64,000 bases of DNA from a virus. The stretch lies in IMG/VR virus record IMGVR_UViG_3300028829_004377, positions 1 to 64,000 of that record; one strand, 5' to 3'. Of this stretch, positions 18,394 to 25,822 are shown in pieces. The position numbers and the translations under genes are program-made. The notes beneath the pieces are model-generated. The model saw only the letters and a list, made by a program, of their open reading frames with translations. It was not told where the DNA came from and searched no databases. Each line of letters starts with the position of its first letter. The stretch's first letter is position 1.

Positions 18394-19009
18394 ATACGCT
18401 AATATGCTTAAGTGGTTCTATTATAATCATCCGGATAAGATAGATAGATTCGTTCAATCAGTATCTGAGAATCAACAGAAATCTAAACAACAATTATTTT
18501 ATGGTCTTAAAGATAAAAATATAGTTATACCTACAGATGAGAATGGTGAAGTAACTATAGAGATAGTAGGAGGCTGGTTTGGTTGGCCTCTTATAGGTAT
18601 GTTAGTTAAGTTTTTAGATATACCAATAAGAAAAATTAATTTTTATGAATTAGATGATTTCGCTTGCACTGTACTAAGAAAGTATATAGATATATTTAAA
18701 CCAGCTTTTGAAATTAATATATTCAATCAAGATTGGTTTGAAGATACAACCGAAAGAAGAGCTCATATAATTATTAATACTAGTTGTGAGCATATGGACG
18801 ACTTTGGTAATATGAAAAAAGTATTCATAGCACCAGAAAGAACTCTACTTATGATTACTAGTAATGATAAAGTAGATGAACCAGATCATATTAATTGTAA
18901 AGAGAGTGCTGTTCAGTTAGCTAAAGATAATGATATTCATATGCTACATGGTGATAGAATATGGTTCGAAGATTATAGAAGATTTATAGTGGTAGGAAAA
19001 TGGAAGTAA
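18383..19009 (+). CDS. Possible SAM-dependent methyltransferase-like protein
   Basis: The 208-aa protein has an apparent Rossmann order: a strand-loop VEIVGGWFGWPLIGML-like region (residues ~58-72), an acidic strand end INFYELDDFA, and IIINTSCEHMDDF, which resembles the catalytic-strand loop of class I methyltransferases. The glycine-rich SAM loop is not canonical, so the assignment is tentative. It overlaps the preceding unknown gene and the Fe-S assembly gene that follows. Confidence 0.45.
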   Translation: MQIEYANMLKWFYYNHPDKIDRFVQSVSENQQKSKQQLFYGLKDKNIVIPTDENGEVTIEIVGGWFGWPLIGMLVKFLDIPIRKINFYELDDFACTVLRKYIDIFKPAFEINIFNQDWFEDTTERRAHIIINTSCEHMDDFGNMKKVFIAPERTLLMITSNDKVDEPDHINCKESAVQLAKDNDIHMLHGDRIWFEDYRRFIVVGKWK

Positions 19010-19335
19010 TTAAAGAACAAATAATAAGTAGACTAAAAGAAGTTTACGACCCTGAAATATCTATTAACATATATGACTTAGGTTTAATATACGATATCAA
19101 TTTAGAAAAATTACCCTTTGTGACTCTAACACATACATTAACTTCTGCTTTTTGTCCTGCAGCCGATTGGATAATAAAAGAAATAAAGAAAGCAGTAATT
19201 AACTCTCCTGGTGTAAAAGATTGTGAAGTTATTACTACTTTTGATCCTCCATTTGATATGTCAAGAGTAAGCGATGATGTAAAATTAGCAATGGGGTGGC
19301 ATGATGATGAGACGGATAATTGGGAACCTTACTAG
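19000..19335 (+). CDS. DUF59/MIP18-family Fe-S assembly factor (SufT/PaaD-like)
   Basis: Residues 17-32 (DPEISINIYDLGLIYD) are the family signature DPE...n..DLGLI, and C52 lies in TSAFCPAADWI, where the family has its conserved cysteine. The length of 111 aa is normal. DUF59 proteins help mature 4Fe-4S proteins, so its presence in a run of radical SAM genes makes functional sense: the phage may supply assembly capacity for its own clusters. It pairs with the A-type carrier at 52110. A ribosome site (GGTAGGA) lies just upstream. Confidence 0.85.
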   Translation: MEVIKEQIISRLKEVYDPEISINIYDLGLIYDINLEKLPFVTLTHTLTSAFCPAADWIIKEIKKAVINSPGVKDCEVITTFDPPFDMSRVSDDVKLAMGWHDDETDNWEPY

Positions 19336-19883
19336 ACATATTATTAGTTAATACTGGAAACAAATATTCAGAAAAATATGTTGATAATATAGTTTATATG
19401 TTATCTAATACTGGTACTAGGTATGATAAAATACACATAATAAGAGATGAGCAATATGATGGCGTGTGGAATAAACTTCAATTATTTAGAGACTTTAAAA
19501 ACGGTCCTTACTTATATTTCGATTTAGATGTTTGTATAAAAGATAATGTCGAACACTTGGTAAGAGATAACTTTACTTTACTACATGCTTGGTGGAGAAC
19601 TGCTCATCATACTCCATTAAATTCATCTATAATGTCTTGGAAAGGTGACTATAGTTTTTATTATAACACATTTGCAGCTAACTCAGATTATTATATGTTA
19701 AATTATAAAGGCATAGATCAATATATTTACGAATTAGATATGGTGTATGAAACTTATGATCCTGTCTGTACAAGTTACAACTGGCATGGTTTTGATGAAA
19801 AGTGGCCTGTTATAATTTTTAATCAAGCTGGCGAAAAAATGTTAGAGGATGGTCCATGGTCAAAGTATATGCAGTTAGGGTAG
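19320..19883 (+). CDS. Glycosyltransferase-like protein (DxD), second paralogue
   Basis: The 187-aa protein opens with ILLVNTGNKYSEKYVDNI, related to GEKYGPEYVNRL and GTKYGPEYETYL of its paralogues. YLYFDLDVCIKDN holds the D-x-D, and HTPLNSSIMSWKGD matches the VNSSFVMWEGD loop of the gene at 17285. The likely start is a TTG at 19320, because the first ATG would remove the first beta strand. It overlaps both neighbours. It is shorter than usual GT-A enzymes, so it may be a minimal or partner-dependent transferase. Confidence 0.65.
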   Translation: MGTLLDILLVNTGNKYSEKYVDNIVYMLSNTGTRYDKIHIIRDEQYDGVWNKLQLFRDFKNGPYLYFDLDVCIKDNVEHLVRDNFTLLHAWWRTAHHTPLNSSIMSWKGDYSFYYNTFAANSDYYMLNYKGIDQYIYELDMVYETYDPVCTSYNWHGFDEKWPVIIFNQAGEKMLEDGPWSKYMQLG

Positions 19884-20425
19884 GTACCAAGTACGGTCCT
19901 GAATATGAAACCTATTTAAAAAATAAATTACCAAGCATTGAATTTCTAAATAAAGAAGAACATCCTTTTATTCTGCAATGGAATAAATTAAGGTTTATGG
20001 AATTAGACATAAACGAACCTATATGCGTAATAGATGTTGATATTGAATTACATAATGATTATATGGAGTTATTTAATTACCCTATCAATAGAGGAGAATT
20101 TTTAAGTATACCAGCCTGGTGGAGAGATACACACAATGAAAGATATAAAATCAATGGTGGTTTCTATAAATACTACCCTAGAGACTGCAAATACATCGTC
20201 GAAAAATACAGATCTAAACCTGAGTATTATTCGACAAAATATATTAGAAATAAGACGACAGTTGGACCCGTCAACGGAGAACAATACTTTGTCGAAGACT
20301 CAGCAAGACGTCGCCTCAAAGTTATCACAGTTTCAGAAGCCTGGGTTCAACGAGCGGTACAAGACACATTTATTCAAGACGGTGAAGTAAAATTAGTACA
20401 CTACTCTTGGCAACCAACCAAGTGA
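19856..20425 (+). CDS. Glycosyltransferase-like protein (DxD), third paralogue
   Basis: The 189-aa protein begins VYAVRVGTKYGPEYETYL and carries ICVIDVDIELHND with the D-x-D. FLSIPAWWRDTHN corresponds to LLHAWWRTAHH in the gene at 19320. It is the last gene of the plus-strand island; its final 25 bases overlap the 3' end of the first oxygenase gene on the minus strand, so the two transcription units converge with no room for a separate terminator. Confidence 0.65.
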   Translation: MVKVYAVRVGTKYGPEYETYLKNKLPSIEFLNKEEHPFILQWNKLRFMELDINEPICVIDVDIELHNDYMELFNYPINRGEFLSIPAWWRDTHNERYKINGGFYKYYPRDCKYIVEKYRSKPEYYSTKYIRNKTTVGPVNGEQYFVEDSARRRLKVITVSEAWVQRAVQDTFIQDGEVKLVHYSWQPTK

Positions 20426-20868
20426 ATACGTTTAACATTTTTAGTACAATTCATAGCTGTATGTCCTACAGTAGTATCTAACCTATATGCATGACCATTA
20501 GCAGGTACATGTTCTGCTTTATCACCAGTTACATGAAAACAATGTTCATGAGTATTTACAGCTAAATGAACTCTAGGTGTTCTATCTTTATGATACGTAT
20601 AACAAGTCTTAGGGTGCATTAACATAACTCTAGTTCTAACTAAGTTATAATCTTTTATGAATCTTGTTATTTCCCAACTATCATCTGTATTAATAGCATT
20701 GAAATAACTATCAGGTTTATCAGCTACCCAACCGCAGCCATAATGCCAATCGTCTGTAGGAGATTGTAAACTAATTTGATTACCTTCAAACCAACCATGT
20801 TGAGTTACTACTTGATGTAATTCAGCTTTTATTCTTTCTACATCATAGATTTTTGATAACCTATCCAT
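20401..20868 (-). CDS. Fe(II)/2-oxoglutarate oxygenase, Asp/Asn beta-hydroxylase-like
   Basis: The 155-aa protein shows the double-stranded beta-helix facial triad H93-K-D95 (YTYHKDRTPRVHLAV) and H136 (TVGHTAMN), followed by R147 for 2-oxoglutarate. The layout is that of small aspartyl/asparaginyl beta-hydroxylase-like enzymes. Substrates of this family are proteins or small molecules; none is identified here. It is the distal gene of a six-oxygenase minus-strand run, and its end overlaps the convergent glycosyltransferase-like gene by 25 bases. Confidence 0.8.
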   Translation of the reverse strand: MDRLSKIYDVERIKAELHQVVTQHGWFEGNQISLQSPTDDWHYGCGWVADKPDSYFNAINTDDSWEITRFIKDYNLVRTRVMLMHPKTCYTYHKDRTPRVHLAVNTHEHCFHVTGDKAEHVPANGHAYRLDTTVGHTAMNCTKNVKRIHLVGCQE

Positions 20869-21326
20869 TTACTTTTTACCTCTTCAATATCTTCGTCGTA
20901 ACATATCTGAAAGTTAATTCTTAAATTATCGTTATTAACTATTTTATGTTCTTCTAAAGTATTTAAAATTACAGGACCATCACTCATATTATTTCTAGTA
21001 TATAAAGGAGCATAATTTTTAGTTAACGGATGAATAACAACACTAGATCTTTTATTTTGCTTGCCATCTGTATGCCAATCCTGTATACTATCAGGTTGTA
21101 ATCTACTTAACATCATCTTTATATTTTTATTTTTCTTTAAATTATCTATAGGACTATCTTCTAATATATCTAAAACTTCTTGTGTGACTGGAGTGAACTC
21201 TAAAGGTGTTTTAACACCTGTCTTTGTACTATAATGTTCTTTCCACTTAGCAGTTTTAGAATAATTTAATAATGTATCTATATCTTTATCACTTAAAAAT
21301 TTAACTAATGGTATAAGATTTTTCAT
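20838..21326 (-). CDS. Fe(II)/2-oxoglutarate oxygenase-like protein
   Basis: The 162-aa protein has H85-T-D87 (QDWHTDGKQNKRSSVVIHPL), H127 (EEHKIVNN) and R136 (LRINFQICY), the expected order of iron ligands and 2-oxoglutarate Arg. The length matches a minimal beta-hydroxylase-like fold. It overlaps both neighbours in the operon. The sequence differs enough from the flanking oxygenases to suggest a different substrate. Confidence 0.72.
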   Translation of the reverse strand: MKNLIPLVKFLSDKDIDTLLNYSKTAKWKEHYSTKTGVKTPLEFTPVTQEVLDILEDSPIDNLKKNKNIKMMLSRLQPDSIQDWHTDGKQNKRSSVVIHPLTKNYAPLYTRNNMSDGPVILNTLEEHKIVNNDNLRINFQICYDEDIEEVKSKWIGYQKSMM

Positions 21327-22341
21327 CTAAGAAAACGCCTTCTTCAAATAATTCAAATGGATGTACCTTACCAAAGTACTCGTTAGTAAACCAACATTGC
21401 TCTTCTTCGTTGAATTCAAACCAAGGAGCTAATCCTAATACTATAGCAGTTCTTTGTCCTGTACCTTCGCTTATACTTACCTTATGAGGATTCTCTGTAT
21501 TCCAACAATACATATAACCTGGATCATTATGGAAAGTATTTTCTTCTGTATTAATATGTAACTTGCATTTTATATCTGCATTGATAGGAATATTAATTCT
21601 AGTGTTAATAAAGATGTTTTCATCATCATGCCAATGAACATAACCTGGATATTTTAATGTAACCATTCTACTACGAACTATAGAAAATGGTGTAGAGTCT
21701 ATAAATGTACCTAGATAGCCGTGCATAGACGCGGGAGTTCTTTTACAGTAAGCGAATGTATCACTGTAAGTGTTGCGACCTTGTTGCTTAGCTGCTATAG
21801 GGTTGTTCTTATGATCAAAATGTCTTTTACAAAGTTCTTTATATTCTAATTGATTGACAAAACCTTCTTCTTTTAGATATAATAAACCTGCATCTAAAGT
21901 ATACTTGCCTATTATCTCATAAAATGTAGTTCTTTTATTTGCATGGACTAGATCATCCCATATCTTTTTACCTCTTTCATCTTCGAAAAGAGTACCTAAG
22001 TTGTACCTTACCTCACCTAAAGTTTGAGCATTAACAGGTAAGTTATCAGCTTGCCAATGGTTAGGATTATAAGTTAAAGATAACCCACCATAGTTCTTAG
22101 CTCTTTCTTGATTACCTTCTATAATATTACCTTTAAAAAAACCATACCAACCATATTCAGCATATGCTTCTTTACAAGCAGTCCATAAATTATCTATAAC
22201 TTTATTATCAAGTTCTTTTATACAAGGTTTAGAATAATCATACTTATCAAACTTACGAATAGCATCATAAAAGCCTGAATGCTTTTTAATATAATAATGT
22301 ATTATTTCGTCTTCGGGTATGTCTTTAAGATAAAACTGCAT
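21301..22341 (-). CDS. Aspartyl/asparaginyl beta-hydroxylase-like oxygenase with N-terminal extension
   Basis: The catalytic domain is in the C-terminal 120 residues: H238-D-D240 (HWHDDENIFINTR), then the loop PGYMYCWNTENPHKVSI with H286, then R297 (GTGQRTAIVLGL). The first ~220 residues form a helical region with no assignment. The whole is 346 aa, the longest of the set. The PGY..W....PH.V pattern is close to the beta-hydroxylase (AspH-type) families. It sits in the middle of the run, overlapping both neighbours. Confidence 0.82.
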   Translation of the reverse strand: MQFYLKDIPEDEIIHYYIKKHSGFYDAIRKFDKYDYSKPCIKELDNKVIDNLWTACKEAYAEYGWYGFFKGNIIEGNQERAKNYGGLSLTYNPNHWQADNLPVNAQTLGEVRYNLGTLFEDERGKKIWDDLVHANKRTTFYEIIGKYTLDAGLLYLKEEGFVNQLEYKELCKRHFDHKNNPIAAKQQGRNTYSDTFAYCKRTPASMHGYLGTFIDSTPFSIVRSRMVTLKYPGYVHWHDDENIFINTRINIPINADIKCKLHINTEENTFHNDPGYMYCWNTENPHKVSISEGTGQRTAIVLGLAPWFEFNEEEQCWFTNEYFGKVHPFELFEEGVFLDEKSYTIS

Positions 22342-22972
22342 TGTTCTCTATTAACTTTTCTCTAACTATATTATAGTCCATATCAAATACTTGGAACTTA
22401 GCAGTTCTTCTATCTTGATGAAAGGGCTGCACTCTATGTCTTGGAACTGTATTAAGTAATCCTATTCTATAGTTAAAGTGAACATCAGGATCACCAGCCA
22501 TGTTTCCTAAGTATTCTAAGTTAGCTGTATCGTCTTCTAAAGCTACATTTATCGCACATGAACCTAAAGGATCAGAATGCCAAGGTAAGTCACTGCCTGC
22601 TATTTGTTTAAAATATTTTGGTACTACTCTTTTGTTATCTAAAATATATCTAAGTATCATAGTACACTTAACAGTTTCAGGATTTGTATCTGTATACTGA
22701 GACATATCATTTGTAAATTTATATGTATGCCAATTAGGTGTATATTCAAACCAGCTATTTTCAGCTTTACATTTCTCTTTGAGAGGATGCTCAAAAGGTT
22801 TCATCTCAGTTTGATCGAATTCTAATTTAAGAGCTTCAATATCTAACCAATCGAATTTACATTCAGTAACTAAGTCTTCTCTTTTCATATCATTATTAAT
22901 ATCAGGGTCTTTTCTTTCCCAGAGAGTTACTTTACCTAATTGTATTTTTTGTAATGGTTCTACAGTTGACAA
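22325..22972 (-). CDS. Fe(II)/2-oxoglutarate oxygenase-like protein
   Basis: The 215-aa protein has H132-S-D134 (DLPWHSDPLGSCAINV) and H179 (NTVPRHRVQPFHQD) in the double-stranded beta-helix order, with Arg residues after H179 for 2-oxoglutarate. The start is probably a TTG (22972); the nearest internal ATG would remove about 28 residues. It overlaps the TauD-like gene by 13 bases and the beta-hydroxylase by 17 bases. Confidence 0.7.
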   Translation of the reverse strand: MSTVEPLQKIQLGKVTLWERKDPDINNDMKREDLVTECKFDWLDIEALKLEFDQTEMKPFEHPLKEKCKAENSWFEYTPNWHTYKFTNDMSQYTDTNPETVKCTMILRYILDNKRVVPKYFKQIAGSDLPWHSDPLGSCAINVALEDDTANLEYLGNMAGDPDVHFNYRIGLLNTVPRHRVQPFHQDRRTAKFQVFDMDYNIVREKLIENNAVLS

Positions 22973-23823
22973 TTCTCGTACCCAAAACTAGCTCTATATA
23001 AAAACCTATCACCTTCGACAGCATTTCGCTTATGTATACTATGAAACTGATCCATGAATATTAGATCACCTGGTCTCCAATCGTCGTGATGGTACATATA
23101 TTTATCTTGAAATACATGTTTCTTTAACTTGACCATATGCTCTTCCATATTTACAAGTTCATGATCTTCATCACCATCTTCTATTCTTTTCCACATATCT
23201 CTAATATAATGAAAAGTAAAATACAAACCTTTTTCTTTTGTATAAGGGTGAGTATATACTAATGGTTTAGTTACACCATACTTTAACGCTCTAGCACCTC
23301 CTTGAAACATAGCTAGTTCTTTATCATCTTCTTCTAATTTATAAAAGGTATTATTCTCAAACTTGAAATTACAATCTATATTATCGTAATAATGTCTATC
23401 TTCTTTTGATAGATCATTATATGCTTGTCTAGTATCACAGAAAGATGTTACAGAATTTTCACCTGGTTTTAGACAGTATAGCATAACACATGCTTCAGTG
23501 CCACTCTTTCTTCCATTACCATTACTATGCCAATCTAGTTCTTTGTCAGCGAATATACCAATCTTTTCGCCTTCTTTTCTTTCGTTAGTAACTCTAAACA
23601 ATCCTGGATAATCTGGATGCATAAAAAACTGATTAGGTTTAAGTACATTACCTATTTGTTCTAAAATATATAAAAGTCTTTCTTCATTAATAGTTTGATT
23701 ACGTACTAGTATGACATTATCTTTTACTATTTGTCTTCCAAAATATTTTATATCTTCATCAGACATAGAATTAAAATCTATATCATATTCGTACCCAATG
23801 TTCTTTAATGGTTTCCTATCCAT
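22960..23823 (-). CDS. TauD/TfdA-family dioxygenase with an H-x-N iron motif
   Basis: The 287-aa length and layout fit TauD/TfdA enzymes: VILVRNQTI near the N-terminus, the iron motif region DWHSNGNG (H99, N101), and FHSIHKRNAVEGDRF with H261/H264 and R273 near the C-terminus. The canonical motif is H-x-D/E, but here the acidic ligand is Asn. I recall the same WHSNGN in proteins of marine T4-like phages, so it may be a conserved variant rather than an error. A strong ribosome site (AAGGAGG) precedes the ATG. Confidence 0.8.
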   Translation of the reverse strand: MDRKPLKNIGYEYDIDFNSMSDEDIKYFGRQIVKDNVILVRNQTINEERLLYILEQIGNVLKPNQFFMHPDYPGLFRVTNERKEGEKIGIFADKELDWHSNGNGRKSGTEACVMLYCLKPGENSVTSFCDTRQAYNDLSKEDRHYYDNIDCNFKFENNTFYKLEEDDKELAMFQGGARALKYGVTKPLVYTHPYTKEKGLYFTFHYIRDMWKRIEDGDEDHELVNMEEHMVKLKKHVFQDKYMYHHDDWRPGDLIFMDQFHSIHKRNAVEGDRFLYRASFGYENCQL

Positions 23824-24479
23824 AACGCCTCCTTATCAGGTATATTCTTATACTCAATACCAAATATAAGAACTACTCTCCACTTATCATTATTAACAAC
23901 TCTATGAGACCATCCTGTATTTACAAAATAAGCATGTCCGTCTTCCATAGTAAGAGCCCTATAACCTTCTATTCTATTTCTAAACTGAAACTCTGAACCT
24001 ACTGTATCAACTGCTAGTTGCATCCTACATAATACAGAAGTATCAGTATCAATATGCCAGAACAATTCATGCCCTGGAGGCATTACAGATATTCTAGCTC
24101 TAAAAACTTCACCAAATGTTTCTTCTAACCAGTTTTTAATTACACTTACATCAGTATCATTACGCCAGTCATTGTAATTAGTTTCTTCGTTTATATCAGA
24201 ACCTTGTATAGTATTTCTCTGTAATAGTATTTGTCTATAACCACCAGTAGCATTAAAACTATTTTTAAGATCATAGCTATTAGATATCTGATACTTATCT
24301 GTACCTAAATCATCTTCTTTAATCTCAGTTATAATACGTTTAATCTCGTCCATTACATTTTCAGGTGCTTTGGTAATATGTTTAAACGAAGTAAGTTTGT
24401 GTCTAGTAGGTCCTCTATCACCTTTTGCTCTTATTCTAGCATTACTAAAACCATATTGCTTGTATTCTTTATCCGCCAT
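23805..24479 (-). CDS. Fe(II)/2-oxoglutarate oxygenase, Asp/Asn beta-hydroxylase-like
   Basis: The 224-aa protein has the motif order H142-I-D144 (LFWHIDTDTSVLCRMQLAV), H192 (TGWSHRVVNND) and R201 (WRVVLIFGI), plus EDGHAYFVNTG before the distal His, as in aspartyl/asparaginyl beta-hydroxylase relatives. The sequence MPPGHELFWHIDTD is typical of this family. It overlaps the TauD-like gene and the acetyltransferase-like gene. Confidence 0.82.
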   Translation of the reverse strand: MADKEYKQYGFSNARIRAKGDRGPTRHKLTSFKHITKAPENVMDEIKRIITEIKEDDLGTDKYQISNSYDLKNSFNATGGYRQILLQRNTIQGSDINEETNYNDWRNDTDVSVIKNWLEETFGEVFRARISVMPPGHELFWHIDTDTSVLCRMQLAVDTVGSEFQFRNRIEGYRALTMEDGHAYFVNTGWSHRVVNNDKWRVVLIFGIEYKNIPDKEALWIGNH

Positions 24480-25077
24480 ATTTGTCTTTCCAATCTAATA
24501 AAGTCATATGATCTAAAGGAAATTTTTCTTTTACAAAACTGTAAGCTATCACAGATTGCCAAGCTCCTTTTTCATCTTTATTATAAGTTTTGTATAAACC
24601 TGGTTGTGTGTTCCATTCATGACCATAAAATTTATTTAACTTCTTTCCTAATTTTATTATAGTAGGTCTTCTGTAAATATATTCTACAGAAAAAAATAAA
24701 TGGTTTTTATTATTGAAATTATCTACTTGATGTTTAGCAATTACATTACCAGGAGTTAATTCATTAGATTCATATCTAATATTTTTTCTTCTGTATTTTG
24801 GATTGTAATATAATCTAGTCAATATTCTAGCAACATCATTACCAAAGTCTTGTACTGCAGCAAATGCTATCAACTCTTCTTCATCATCATCTGTAACTAC
24901 AAAAGACCAATCTAGATAATTTTTATATGTCTTTTGAAGACACCAATTAGTACTAGTATCAAACCATTTTATATCATCATGTCTAGTTAGCTCTTTACTA
25001 AACCTATTAATGTAATATAGAAATTGATCTTCGTAATTTTTTAATGAAAGTAACTTATACTTTTTTGCCCATAACAT
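24469..25077 (-). CDS. Uncharacterised protein, possibly GNAT acetyltransferase-like
   Basis: The 202-aa protein contains a beta-strand series WSFVVTDDDEEELIAF, then AAVQDF, then ARILTRLYYNPKYRRKN, which resembles the central sheet and the pyrophosphate-binding loop region of GNAT enzymes. No exact acetyl-CoA loop (R/Q-x-x-G-x-G/A) is seen, so this is weak. It lies between the desaturase and the oxygenase genes and overlaps both. No membrane segments are present. Confidence 0.4.
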   Translation of the reverse strand: MLWAKKYKLLSLKNYEDQFLYYINRFSKELTRHDDIKWFDTSTNWCLQKTYKNYLDWSFVVTDDDEEELIAFAAVQDFGNDVARILTRLYYNPKYRRKNIRYESNELTPGNVIAKHQVDNFNNKNHLFFSVEYIYRRPTIIKLGKKLNKFYGHEWNTQPGLYKTYNKDEKGAWQSVIAYSFVKEKFPLDHMTLLDWKDKYGG

Positions 25078-25777
25078 ATTCTATAAACCACGCAGTAGGG
25101 TCCCATTGACCTTTTTCTCGTCCAATCCTATAATGTGCAGCTTTCTTATGATGCTCTTCATGCCAGCCTTCACCAGCAGTAAGAAGATTAGCAAACCAAC
25201 TGTTAGTAGGTTTACCATTCGAATGCCCTAATACATTAAGCAACCCATAACCATGAAATGCAAAAACAACTGGCATACAATATCCGAAAACTAACAATAA
25301 AGGATCTACTAAAAAGAATGCTACCATAATAAAAAGATTGTACATAAAATAGTTTTTATAAAAATGTACTAGTATAGGATTTCTAAGATACTTTTTTATA
25401 AATCTTCTTTTAATTTGAAAATCATACCCCCAAGTATTTACATAAACAGACCACTTGCCTTTTTTAATATGACTATGAGGATCTAAATCTGTATCTGAAT
25501 AAGCATGATGCTGTCTATGAGTAGCAGCCCATGTTAATGCAGGACCTGCTCCTGAAAAGATACCTAATATATTTACACATACTTCAAAGAACTTATTACC
25601 TTCAAATGAACTATGAGAATAAAATCTATGATAACCGCCAGATATAGATACGATAGCGACAACGTACCACCATGCTAACGCAGCAAGAAACATCCACCAT
25701 TGACCATAAATGGCTCCTGGTATAATCATTAAGTGACAAAACATATGATTTATTAGTAACTTAGTAGTATTGCTCAT
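25055..25777 (-). CDS. Fatty-acid (acyl) desaturase, membrane-bound
   Basis: Three histidine boxes are present in order: H50-RFYS-H55, H87-RQ-H90-H91, and a C-terminal HEEHH box after TAGEGW. A further conserved segment NVLGHSNGKPTN precedes the third box. These define delta-9-type membrane desaturases that use a diiron site. Hydrophobic segments flank the boxes, and the 240-aa length is short for the family. The protein would act in the host membrane on acyl chains. It is the promoter-proximal gene of the minus-strand operon. Confidence 0.88.
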   Translation of the reverse strand: MSNTTKLLINHMFCHLMIIPGAIYGQWWMFLAALAWWYVVAIVSISGGYHRFYSHSSFEGNKFFEVCVNILGIFSGAGPALTWAATHRQHHAYSDTDLDPHSHIKKGKWSVYVNTWGYDFQIKRRFIKKYLRNPILVHFYKNYFMYNLFIMVAFFLVDPLLLVFGYCMPVVFAFHGYGLLNVLGHSNGKPTNSWFANLLTAGEGWHEEHHKKAAHYRIGREKGQWDPTAWFIEYVMGKKV

Positions 25778-25781
25778 GTAC

Positions 25782-25789
25782 TATTTATA
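25782..25789 (-). promoter_or_regulatory. Late promoter TATAAATA for the minus-strand operon
   Basis: On the minus strand an exact T4 late octamer TATAAATA ends four bases before the desaturase ATG (25777). It is in a 45-base divergent spacer shared with gp16 on the plus strand. With a T4-like start distance, transcription would begin about at the A of the ATG, so the desaturase message may have no leader. It would serve the whole eight-gene minus run. Confidence 0.6.
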
Positions 25790-25822
25790 GTCGTATTAAA
25801 TAATAAGGATAGGAGTTTACTT

